From assembly GCA_002917775.1 (NCBI GenBank), contig KZ627157.1, positions 842,365-906,364 of the forward strand: DNA of 64,000 nucleotides. The letters run 5' to 3'. Shown one piece after another: positions 9,117-18,861 of the stretch. This stretch comes from Glaciozyma antarctica PI12 (Eukaryota; Basidiomycota; Microbotryomycetes; Kriegeriales; Camptobasidiaceae). Positions within the stretch are counted from its first letter, which is position 1. Every line of letters begins with the position of its first letter. The position numbers were made by a program, and so were the translations under genes. The notes under the pieces were generated by a model. It saw only the letters and a program-made list of their open reading frames with translations. It ran no database searches and was not told where the DNA came from.

Positions 9117-12100
9117 ATGGCCGCCGCAGCTCCCTTGCGAGGTAAGCAGACTCACCCAGTCTACCCCCTCCCCCCTCCCTGCACTCGCGAGAACCTCAGC
9201 TGACGCGCCACCTCGCCACCTCCTCTCCCCACCAATCACCCTCCTTGCTGCGACTTGCAGGTCACTCGTTCGTCTTCAAGCTCAAGGACACTTCGGGTTC
9301 AAGGGAGGAGACGAGGCGTTACGGCTTCAGGGGGGACTTGGCCCAGGAAGCAGTCTACACGGTGCGTACTCAAGCCACCCCGCATTCTCGGGCTTGTCTC
9401 ACTCGATCCTACCCACAGGGACTCTACGACCGCACCTCCCAAGTCTTCAACCTTCCCAAGGGCTCATTCTACCTCGCTTTTGCGGATCCCTACGGCCGCC
9501 AGTTCCGCCTTAACGACTTTGAAGCCTTCCTCGACGAGGTCTGCCATCCGACCCTCGATCCCGCCACCCTCGCTCGCGCCACCCTCGACGAGAAAGGCCG
9601 CATCGTCCTCGTCTTCTACGTCCGTCGCGAGCTCCCTCCTCGGCCCGACGCGACCGCCGAAGCGGAATGGACGCACGAGATCGAAACGGCGTTGAAGCGC
9701 AGTCGCGAGAGCTTTGTTGACGAGGCGGACGCGAGGGAGAAAGGACGTCTGGCGTATGAGCGTGTTTCAAAGGGCGCAAGCGGCGTTCGACGCGATTGGG
9801 ACGAGCCCTCCTCGTTCCCTTCCCAACCCCTCCGAGACGGCTCGAGTTCAAGGTTCGTCCTTCCGTTTCCTTCTCCTCGCGCCCGCTGACCTATCGACGC
9901 GCAGGAATCAACGATACCTCCTTCCCCGCCCCTCTCTCCCGCCCTGTCCCCAACCAAGCCACCGCAGCGCCCTACACCTGGAACTGGGCTACCCCTCCCC
10001 CGCCGCCTCCCCACCTCCCCCTCTCGGCCCTCTACCCAAGCGGGTCCAACTCGGCCCCAGAGGCGTTTGAACAAGCTACCGCCGAGGTCGCGAAGGAGGA
10101 GAAGAGCGCGAAGGCGGGGTACGAGCCCAAGTACGTCGTCGAGGCTCCTGTTAGCGTCGACGAGGCCCCTGCCAGTGTCGACGAGGTCGGCGAGGTCAAG
10201 GAGGAAGTCGTCGAGGAGAAGGAGGGAGTCGTCGAGGAGAAGGAGTCGTGGGCTGGAGTCAAGGGGTTGCTCAAGGCGTTCGTTTCGGATCTCAACAGGC
10301 ACCTGGCGGACAACTTTGGCGACGAAGCCGCTGGGTTCGCGCTTAGGATTCCGGAGAAGGTCGAGGAAGAGGAGGTGGTCGAGAAGAAGGTCGAGGAGAA
10401 GAAGGCCGAGGACGGAGAGCAGCCTGTTCACTTGACAGTCTTCTGCGACAGGTGCTTGTGCGTTCCCGTTTCGCTCCCTTGCTGGGAGATCTCGCTAACC
10501 TAGTACTCGCTTTCAGGAAGACCGTCGTCGGCGTCAGGCACAAGTGCGTCCAGTGCCCGAACTACGACCTGTTCGTTATCGCTTTTCGTCCCCCCCTCGA
10601 CCGTCGCTGACTCTCTCAAACTAGCTGCTCGCACTGCATCGATCACCGCACCGGGTTTCACCCCGCCAAGCACTCCTTCGCCCAGATCGCCCGCCCCGGA
10701 GCGATCCCCGTCGCGAGCCAGGTCGCTCCCACCGTCGACGCCGTCAAGCCGATCGTCCCCGACGCTGAGAACAAGCAAGTCATCCACCCCGCGACCTGCG
10801 ATTTCTGCGACGAGACGATCCGCGGCATCAGGCACAAGTGTTCGCCCTCTTATCGCTAACCCTTCTCATCCATCGCTAACCCTTCGCAGGCCTCAACTGC
10901 CCCGATACGGACGCCTGCTCGACCTGCTTCACCTCCATCTCGACCCTCCACCCTCTCCACAACTTCGTCCCCCTCCCATCCCCCCTCCCCCTTCGTCTCC
11001 AGCCCGGCGACCGTACCGTCCACCCGCACGTCGCCTGCGACGCCTGCGAGACGTTCCCCATCGTCGGCGTGAGGTACAAGTGTACGCATGACGCTTGCCC
11101 CGATTTCGATATGTGCGCCGCGTGCGAGGCGGATCCGATCCCTCGTCATTCGAGGTCGCATCATTTGCTCAAGATTCGCGAGCCGGTCACGAGTATCCAG
11201 AGGGGGAAGAAGGTGCAGGAGGCGATTGAGAGGGCGAAGAAGGTGGGAGAGGCGCCGGTGGCGATGAGGGCTAGGAAGGGCGAGGAGGTCGAGGCGTTCG
11301 AGAAGCTCATTAGGTCGCTCAAGGGGACTAGCGTCGGGACGGAGACGGAGAAGACGACGATGAGGGAGCAGGGGGTCGGGATCGAGTGGCCCGAGTTTGC
11401 GCAGATGGTCGATGGGCCTGGAGGGGATAGGACGCTCGTTGTCGATGTCGATGTCGAGGGAGCGAGCGACGAGGTTAGGAGGATGCCGGCCGTCATGCAT
11501 TTCGAGATTCCGGGGCGCGGGCAGGAGGAGGTGGAGAGACTTGTGGCGGAGGCGGAGAAATTTGACGAAGAGGAGAGGAGGAGGGAGGAGCAGGAGCAAG
11601 CGGAGGCCTATCTTCAGGGCGCCGAGGAGGAGCACGTCGTCGCTCACACGGAGCCGCAGGCGAAGGAGCTCGACGCCATCTTCGTTAGCGACGTGAGTTT
11701 CTTCTTCGTCGTTACTCGCGAGCGACGCTGACGCCGTTTGTCGACCACAGGTCACTCTTGAAGACGGATCGCTCGTCCCCGCCGGCGGAGAGTTCCACAA
11801 GGGTACGTCCTCGCCTCCTTCCTCGCCAGCACCGTCACTAACGTTACGATCGCGCAGTCTGGGCCGTTCGCAACAACGGCTCGCAGCAGTGGCCCGCCGG
11901 AACTCAGCTCATCCACGTCGGTGGCTTCTCCGCGAGCTCCAAGGCGTTCGACGTTCCGGCCGCTCAAGTCGGCGAGGTCGTCGAGCTCCTTTGCGAGCTC
12001 AAGGCTCCCGAGGATGGAGGACGCTTGATGTCCGTTTCGTTGGCGCCGTTTCGAGGAGGACTGGGCTGACGAGGGCTTCGTTGCAGGGATCACTGGCGCC

Positions 12101-12518
12101 TCTGCACTCCCGAGGGAGTTCGCTTCGGCCACCGTTTCTGGGTCGAGTGAGTTGCCTTCCCTACTCCTTCGCGACGCCGTGCTCACTTTCAACTCGCCTC
12201 AGCATCACCGTCGACAACAACGAAGATGCCCTCCGCAACTCGAGCTCCTTCCTCTCCTCGTCCATCGTCGCTCCCTCCCTCACCGCCGCCGGCAAGACGG
12301 GAACCACCAGCACCTCCCCCTCGGTTTGCACCGACGCCATCGAAGACGAGCACGCTTCGTCCGTTGTCAACGGAGGGTTTGAGTCGGTTCGCGCGATGAC
12401 GGACGACGACGAGGATACGGAGAGCTCGAGCGAGGAGTCGAGTGACGAGGAGTCGAGTGAGGAGGAGAGCGAGGATGGGTTCGTCGTCCTTTCTGGAGAC
12501 GAGAGGAGTGAGGAGTGA
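9117..12518 (+). CDS. NBR1: NBR1-like selective autophagy receptor (PB1, three ZZ fingers, FW domain, LIR)
   Basis: Selective-autophagy cargo receptor. Exon 1 is tiny (MAAAAPLR), then a PB1-like domain (SFVFKLKDTSG with its lysine, FADPYGRQFRLNDFEAFLDE). Three ZZ zinc fingers follow near 10430-10670, 10790-10980 and 11020-11190, each with CxxC pairs and closing His residues (CDFCDETIRGIRHKC; CDACETFPIVGVRYKC). After a long charged linker comes the NBR1-type FW (Ig-like) domain, around 11690-12215: VTLEDGSLVPAGGEFHKVWA, NNGSQQWPAGTQLIHVGG, DHWRLCTPEGVRFGHRFW. The acidic Ser/Glu-rich tail ends in EDGFVVLSG, a textbook Atg8-interacting motif (acidic residues, then F-V-V-L). No UBA domain was seen, so ubiquitin recognition is doubtful. 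At least eight introns. Very confident in the architecture. Confidence 0.9.
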
Positions 12519-12863
12519 GAGCGACTGGCTCGCTGAGGCGTAGTCGTTCCTGGGTCGTTCCCCCCTTGTACCACACCCGCCGTTTGTGCTCTTACTGCTG
12601 CTTCCCCCCTCGATACTTCCCCCATAGTCTGTGTTCTCCTTGTTCTCTCTTGTCTAGCTTATGCAAAGCTCTCCCTTCTACATTCCTTCCTCTCGCGATT
12701 GAGAGAGAAGAACCAGTCTGCTTCGCAAGGCTCGCTGGTTCGGCTTCTCGCTTTGACTGGCGAATCGAGTGATCGCATTACTACTGGGGTGACGGCGCCT
12801 AAGGCCTACAAACGAGTGTCTATTTCTAAGAACGAAGGGAGAACAGGGATCTAGTAAAGTGGT
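12519..12863. other. Intergenic: convergent 3' flanks
   Basis: 345 nt between two converging genes; the sequence is pyrimidine-rich then A/T-richer near 12770-12860, as expected of 3' untranslated regions. Nothing else seen. Confidence 0.5.
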
Positions 12864-15218
12864 TTATGAACGAATAGAGTGTTGTGGGCGATGTCGACGC
12901 GCGACGAGAGCGCGAGAGCTATTCCGCTCGCTGCGGCCCGTAACGAGTGCCCGCACGCATTTCGAGCCCTCGAGGTTGAGTCGCCATCCAGTTTTGCACG
13001 AAACTACGCACGAAGACGTCAGCGAGAGGAACAGCGAGAGAAGGGGAGAAAAAGACGCACAGATGATACAGGAGCCAGCGTCGCAACCCACTCCCATCGC
13101 GCCAGGGATCTTGGAGCAGTCCTTGCCCTCTCCCGTACTCGCGCATCCGCCACACGAGTCGAGCGACTGCGTCGTGTCGAGGCATTCGAAGCCGCCGGCG
13201 CCGGTCGCGATCGCTGCGAAGTCGTTCCAGCCCGAGAAGTGGTTCGCCACCGAAGCTTCGTAGCTTGCGGAACCGAGGATGGGGCAAGGACTTTCTCCGC
13301 TGCGAATAATGGAGTCAGCAAGGCGGTGGTGGGATCAGGACGAAGAGAGGACGAACGTGGGGCAGAGAGAACGCTTCGCGACGGCGATGTTGTCCCGAGC
13401 GAGACGAGCGCGATGAGAGGCGGTGATGGGGACGCAGGTACCTGAGACGAGGTTGTAGCCTGGGTAGCAGCCGGTGGCAGAGCAGTTGCCCCTCGTGCAC
13501 TTGGTGGACGAGGCTCCGAGGATCGAGCACGTTCGGCCGCAGCGTCCGCCTGCAAGAAGCGAGGGTCAGAACTGAGGAGGTGACGGAGATGAGGAGGAAC
13601 TCACAGTTTGTCGAGTCGGAGGAGACGTCTTGGCACTTGCCAGTGACCCAGTTATAGTCGAAGAGCGAGGAGCAGCGGGCGCCACACTTGCCGTTCTCGC
13701 AGACGGCGCCGAGGCCACCAAGGAATGAGAAACCGGAAGACTTGCAGACGTTTCCGGCACTCCCGCAGTTGAAGGGCTGCGAAAAAAGCGTCAGAAGCGA
13801 GAGGAATGGTGAGGAGCGAACGCGTACATCGGAGAGGAGGTCGATGACTTTGGTGCAGGCGCCGTTGAGGAGAGTGTAGCCGGTCAAGCAGGTCTTGGCC
13901 TTGCAAACTCCGCTCTGGCAGGTAGTCGAAGAGGCGCCAGTTACCGAGCAAACTTGACCGCACTTGCCGCTGAGGAAGGGAGAGACGTTAGAAGTGAGGA
14001 CGAGGAGGGCCGAGAGGAAGTTTGCGCACCAGTTCGAGTTGTCGCTCGAGACGTCCTGGCAATTCTTGGTCACGGAGTTCCAGTCGAAGAGGTTCTTGCA
14101 AATAGCCGCGCAGACGCCGTTCGTGCAAGTAGCGCCAAGAGAGTTGAGGATGGAGGTGGAGCAACGGTGGCCCTTCGCACCGCAGTTGAGAGGCTGAAGA
14201 AACGAATTGTCAGCGAAATTCGAGAAAGGGAGGGAGAGGACACTCACGTCGGTAAGATGATTGCTCTTCGCAGTGCAGGCGCCGTTGGAGAGAGTGAAGC
14301 CCGTCGCGCATGCGGTGGCGGAGCACAATCCCGAGGAGCACTTGGTCAAGGTTGCTCCCGAGACGCTGCACTTCTGACCGTGCTTCCCGCTGCGAGTAAC
14401 ATCAGAATCAGCGAGAGGTACGATGAAGGAGGAGGGGGAAACGAACCAGTTGGAGGTGTCAGCCGAGACGTCCTGGCACGACCTCGAGGCGAAATCCCAA
14501 TCGAAACCACTCTTGCACGTCGCCGAACAGACTCCAGCCATGCAGTTTCCGCTGATAGAGTTGGGGAGAGAGTCGGAGCACCGGTGACCGACCGATCCAC
14601 AGTTGGAAGGCTGCGAGAATCGGTCAGCGAGGAGCGGCCGACAAAAGAAAAAGGGAACGCACGTCGGTGAGGAGGTTGATCGTCTTGGTGCAGATACCGT
14701 TCGAGAGGCTCCATCCGTTCGTGCACGCCGTGGCCTTGCACGTGCCAGACGAGCAAGTAGTTGATGAAGAGCCAGTGATGTAGGAGCTGGTCCAGGTCCG
14801 CCCGCATTTTCCGCCTGCGATACGAGCCCAAAGTCAGCGACGGAGAAGGAAAGGAAAGATGGAACGCAACGCACAGTTCGACGAATCGACAGAAACGTCC
14901 TGGCACCTGCGAGTGGCCCAGTTGTAGTCGAAGAGCGACGTGCAAGACGCTCCGCAAACTCCGCCAACGCACGTAGCTCCGCGTCCTCCCACAAACGACA
15001 AACGAGAAAGAACAACGCTTGCCCTTGGAGCCGCAGTTATAGATATCGGTTGAGTAGTCGGTGGTGGAACAGATTCCGAAGAGGCAGAAGAGGTCGCTGA
15101 GGTCGCCGAGGGTGCGCTTCTCAACTTGAGCCTCGGTGACGGGAGTGTCGGCAGAAGTGGAGGCGGAGACGAGGGAGGCGAGGGAGATCAAGGCGGCGAG
15201 GGTGGAGGAGAAAAACAT
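12864..15218 (-). CDS. Secreted cysteine-rich tandem-repeat protein (priA-like)
   Basis: Predicted secreted cell-surface or wall protein of unknown biochemical role, like the cysteine-rich priA family of basidiomycetes. The ATG at 15218 starts a signal peptide (MFFSSTLAALISLASLVSAS), followed by a Kex2-like KR in VEKRTLGDL. The body is four repeats of a two-part unit. Part A has NCGSxGxxC...C.NG.C...C and ends CQDVSxDxSN. Part B has GKCGxxCSVxGA...C.SG.C.A..C..GY.L.NG.C and ends LLxDV. Nearly every part sits on its own exon, separated by introns of about 50-70 nt. The C-terminus is a distinct cysteine module (SLDSCGGC, GKDCSKIPGAMGVGCDAGSC, CKTGWRLNLEGSKC) typical of priA relatives. Last-exon end and some splice sites are approximate. 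Confidence 0.8.
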
Positions 15219-16481
15219 CGTGAATGGGGGAGGAGAGGTTGAGGAAGGTGGAGGTTAGGAATGGGTCACAGACGAGGGGGAGATCTGCCAGAGATCAAAG
15301 CGAAGGTGTCGAGTCGCTTGAAGCGTGTGTCGAGGAGAACAGCAGAGGGGAGGGGAAAGGGAACGAAGAAAGAGCGTCGTCCGCAGGATTCCAAGCAGGT
15401 GACGGAGGGACCATCGAGAGACCACCGCCCATTTTGTGTCAAAAGCCTGCCGCATCAAACAGTCAAGACATCTGGCATCTCCGAGGTACCTTCCCATCTG
15501 GAAGACTGTTCCCGATTTTCGTGCGGAGGCGGTACAGTAAGCACTGGAACAGGATATCCTCGATCCGAATGGCGAGCGAGACAGCAGAACGCCCACGGAG
15601 CAGCACAGAGCACAAGACCGAAGGAGATTGACGGTGATCTACTCTCCTCAAGTAAGCGGTGAATCAGGCACGGAGCAGGATCAGCTCTGCCCAGCTCGCT
15701 CGGTGTGTCGCAGATCGCTGACGAGCCTTTTTGTTCCTGATCCAGATCCACAAGCGATCCTTCCGACCCCGATGGTCTGCCCACTCCGGGCCAGGGCCAC
15801 CACGCACAGGGCCGGTACCTGGTCCTGAGCGCATCGAACAAGCCGCAGCGATGGAACGTCAAGCAGCGAAGCAGAGGCCGGAACTCGGAGCTTGGTCGTC
15901 GACTTTAGCCTGAGGCGTCGGAGCGACGGAAGCAGAGGCGCCGTGGCTGGTGGAAAGAGCAGCTGTTGCGTGTAGAGGCTGTGGTTGCTGGGACGAGTGG
16001 GTCCGGGTTCGGGAGAAAGGGCGGGAGGAAGGGAGACGACGGCGCGAGAGTCGTTCGTGCCTCGCTCCTCGTCCTCGCGTGTCAACCTTTCACGAGTTCA
16101 GAGCGAATTGCGACGAGCTTGCAGCGACGAGGGGGGGGGCAGGAGCTCGAGAGAAGTCACAGCTGGCATGAGGAGCGCGGAGGGAAGAGGGAGGAGGCTT
16201 CTCCCGCTCGATGGGTTTCGTTCGCGCGCCCGACTCCACGGCTGAGAACAAGTAACGCTGCAGCAAGTGAGCCAGCAGGATTTGGAAAGCGACGAGGAAG
16301 TGGAGAGCCAACCAGAGAAGCAGCGCCCATCGAAAGGCAGAGCAGTCTCGCACCAGTCTGCTCAACCCGAGCAAGTCACCCCAGCCGACCGACGCGCCAT
16401 CTCCATGATTCGGGACCACACAAACTCCATGGCATTCCAGCCAGGCCTCCTGCGTCCCTCCCTCAGCCGCCGAACACCCGT
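15219..16481. other. 1.26-kb intergenic region upstream of the priA-like gene
   Basis: No gene could be supported. Open frames (up to about 135 codons before RPS10) have no conserved motif and biased composition. One minus frame at 16090-16419 has a hydrophobic stretch (LLLWLALHFLVAFQ) but no homologue I recognise. The length suggests a large upstream regulatory region for the secreted protein, or an unrecognised non-coding RNA. Confidence 0.4.
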
Positions 16482-17194
16482 TTAAGCCTCAGGCCTGGGT
16501 CCACCGCGTCCGACACCGCTGAACCGGGGGCGGAAGTCATCTCCAGCTCCGTCCTTCTTGCCCTCTCCTCCATCACGACGCCTGTATCCCTCATCTCCTC
16601 CACCTTGGCGGGGAGCGCGGTACGCGCCGTCGGCGCCCGAGCGGGGGGGTCCTCCAGCGCGGGGAGCGCGGACAGCCTTCTTGAAGGTCGCGGGGACGAT
16701 CTGCGGGCGCAAGTCAGTACGAGCAGATTCATAGAGCAAGCGAGGAGCGTACCTCGGCAGGGAGGTGGAGGTACTCGCGGAGGTACTCAATGCCCTCGGG
16801 GGTGAGGACATACTGTGAGCAGGGGATCGAGGTCAGCGATCCGTTCTGCAGCAAGCTGGAGCAGCGCAACACACGTAGTAGTACTGCCAGCTGAACTGGG
16901 TGGTGAGGAATCCCTTGGAGGTGAGGCTCTACGAGACGCGAGGACCTGGTCAGCTCCCCTCCATCCCGTCTCCTCCCCCGTGCGGACGAACCTGGCAAGC
17001 CTTGATCACGTGGAGGTTCTTCACGGCCAGCTCGAGGTGCTGGGGCGCGTTGTAGTCCTTCTTGGCGACAAGGACTCCCTCTATGGACAGGAAACGAGAT
17101 GAGCAAGGGCGTGGCGTGTGTGGGCGTGAGAGGTCGACCTACCCTTGAAGAGGTTCTCGTAGATGGTCCTACGGTCGGCTTTGGTGATGATCAT
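16482..17194 (-). CDS. RPS10: 40S ribosomal protein S10 (eS10)
   Basis: Component of the small ribosomal subunit head. The start at 17194 is fixed by MIITKADRRTIYENLFK, then EGVLVAKKDYNAPQHLEL, NLHVIKACQSLTSKGFLTTQ, FSWQYYYYVLTPEGIEYLR and EYLHLPAEIVPATFKKAVR. Five exons with short introns reproduce the family from end to end, giving about 160 residues. The C-terminal tail is Gly/Arg-rich (GVGRGGPRPEA), as is usual. Highly confident. The following 514 nt is shared with a divergent gene. Confidence 0.95.
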
Positions 17195-17708
17195 ACTGGG
17201 CCTGGAGAGGGAGAAGAAGCGAGAGAGTCAGCTCCCGTCCTGGCGCCGTCGTTGTCTCCCGCTGTGAGGCCATTCCCTCCCCCTCCAATTGACCAGCCGT
17301 TCATCGCTCCGCAGTTTTGTCGCAATTTTGTCCTGCTTTCCAGCACCTCCTCCGCCAATGCTGTCCCCTCCCCCATTCGACAGGCGTCCCACAAAAATCT
17401 TCTTGAGTGAATTCGCGGTCGTTTCGCGGCGGGAGAAGGCGGGCTGGCGAGGGGAGGTGGACAGCGGCCTGAAAGCGGCTAGAGCAGAGTGTTCTGTGTG
17501 CTGGGATAGGCTCTTACGGTAGGGGCGACGGTCGAGAAGGGTTCCAAATCGTGAGAGAAGCCACAAGGCAAGACTCGAAATCGAGGAGAGTGCGTCCTCA
17601 ATATCTTTAATTTCCTCCACCCTCCTTCGGCATTTAATATTCGCTATATCCACTTCCCTCTGGATTCCTCTCCGCCCTCACACAGACAGAACGACGACGA
17701 CGAGGACA
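17195..17708. promoter_or_regulatory. Bidirectional promoter: RPS10 and small membrane protein
   Basis: 514 nt between divergent ATGs. It is GC-rich with an A/T-richer patch at 17600-17650 just before the plus-strand gene, a plausible transcription start area. No tract I could call a specific ribosomal-protein element. Confidence 0.45.
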
Positions 17709-18536
17709 ATGCCCTCGGTAATCTGGACGACGGTCAAGCTCATCCTGACGCTCACCGTCTTTGGAGGAATCGCCTACGTCGTGATGGTCATCCTCCAGGC
17801 GGTTCAAGCTGGAGTCGAGTACGTTCTCTCCCTCCGCCCCTAGGAGCGCGTACACCTTGCTGACCAGCTCGCTCCACTCCTCCAGATCCACCAAGGCGCA
17901 GTTGGCAGGCAAGGGAGTCAACATCACAAAGGACGGGTGCGTGGAGCTCCTCAGCGCCTCGTCGCGTCAATCACGACGGAGACAGCTGCTGAACTGGGCG
18001 CTCGATACAGGGTCGCGGTCAAGACGGACAGGCGGCAGATGACGCTCGAGGAGACTCAGGTGAGTGGCAGTTCTGCTTGAGGTCGCCATCGCACCGCCGT
18101 CCCACGACGGAGTAGAGCGTGCGATGATGAGCTGAGGTCTGCGGAGGGGAGCGTACTGCGCGGCCGCTGACCACTGCTGTTCTGCTTCTTGGAAACTGCA
18201 GGACAAGTTACAATCGTGCGTACAGTTGAGCTCGCGCAGGCGCAGGAGCTAGCTAACCCGTCGCATCGCAGGGGCATCATGAAGGGATGGAAGGCGACGT
18301 GCGTTGAGGCTCTCGCACCCAGCTTGAGCAGCCTGCTTACGAACTGCTGTGCAGTTCCTTCAACGTTCCTTGGATTCTCCAGAAGGGAACCAACCTCGGC
18401 GGTTCGGGCAACGACAAGGCCAAGTCCGATTGGGAGAAGAAGAGTACGTTCTCGTTTTCGCCCTGCGAATGATTTGGTACTAATGCGCTTTTGTTCCACA
18501 GACGGTCCGAAGAAAAACAAGGATCACATCGCCTGA
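17709..18536 (+). CDS. Conserved-looking 124-residue single-pass membrane protein, function unknown
   Basis: I do not recognise a named family. Seven exons (17709-17818, 17886-17936, 18011-18059, 18202-18215, 18272-18298, 18355-18443, 18502-18536) join in frame to 124 residues. The first 36 residues form one hydrophobic segment (LILTLTVFGGIAYVVMVIL), then an amphipathic, lysine-rich domain with GKGVNITKDGVAVKTDRR, MTLEETQDKLQSGIMKGWK and FNVPWILQKGTNLGG, ending in a charged tail (KKNGPKKNKDHIA). This looks like an N-terminal anchor with a soluble tail on one side of a membrane. Two exons are microexons of 14 and 27 nt. The perfect frame across six introns argues it is real. Confidence 0.8.
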
Positions 18537-18861
18537 GGAGGAGGGGAGGGAGAGCTACGTCGGTCGAACCTGCTGTATATTCGTTTCTGTGCACTGCATC
18601 GCTGGATTACTTTTCGTTTACGCTGCTGCATCTTTCTTGAGTACACTGGTACGGCAGTGTGCTCCAAAGAGAGAAGAACGCAACCCTAAGTACGCGGAGT
18701 TGGTGAATCGCCTCGACGCTGCTGCCCGCGGTCGCTCTCTCTCCTCCCTCTTCGCCGTCAAGCTTCGAGAGTTCTTCTCAAGCACTTCAACCCGAGCAGA
18801 TACCAAGGCGCTCAATCTCACACGCTCGCCCAACCCTCTCCCTCCCCTTCCCCCATCCGAG
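18537..18861. other. Intergenic: MIC60 promoter
   Basis: 325 nt between co-directional genes, with a T-rich stretch (GATTACTTTTCGTTTACG) near 18605 and a C/T-rich run before the MIC60 ATG. No other signal. Confidence 0.45.

Noticed and set aside
10856-11800. Open frame of 314 codons antisense to the NBR1-like gene
   Set aside because: It overlaps zinc-finger exons whose motifs are unmistakable on the plus strand; the antisense product has no conserved pattern.
15966-16805. 279-codon plus-strand frame
   Set aside because: It runs antisense through RPS10 exons and shows only Arg/Ser/Ala-rich low complexity, so it is treated as a shadow.
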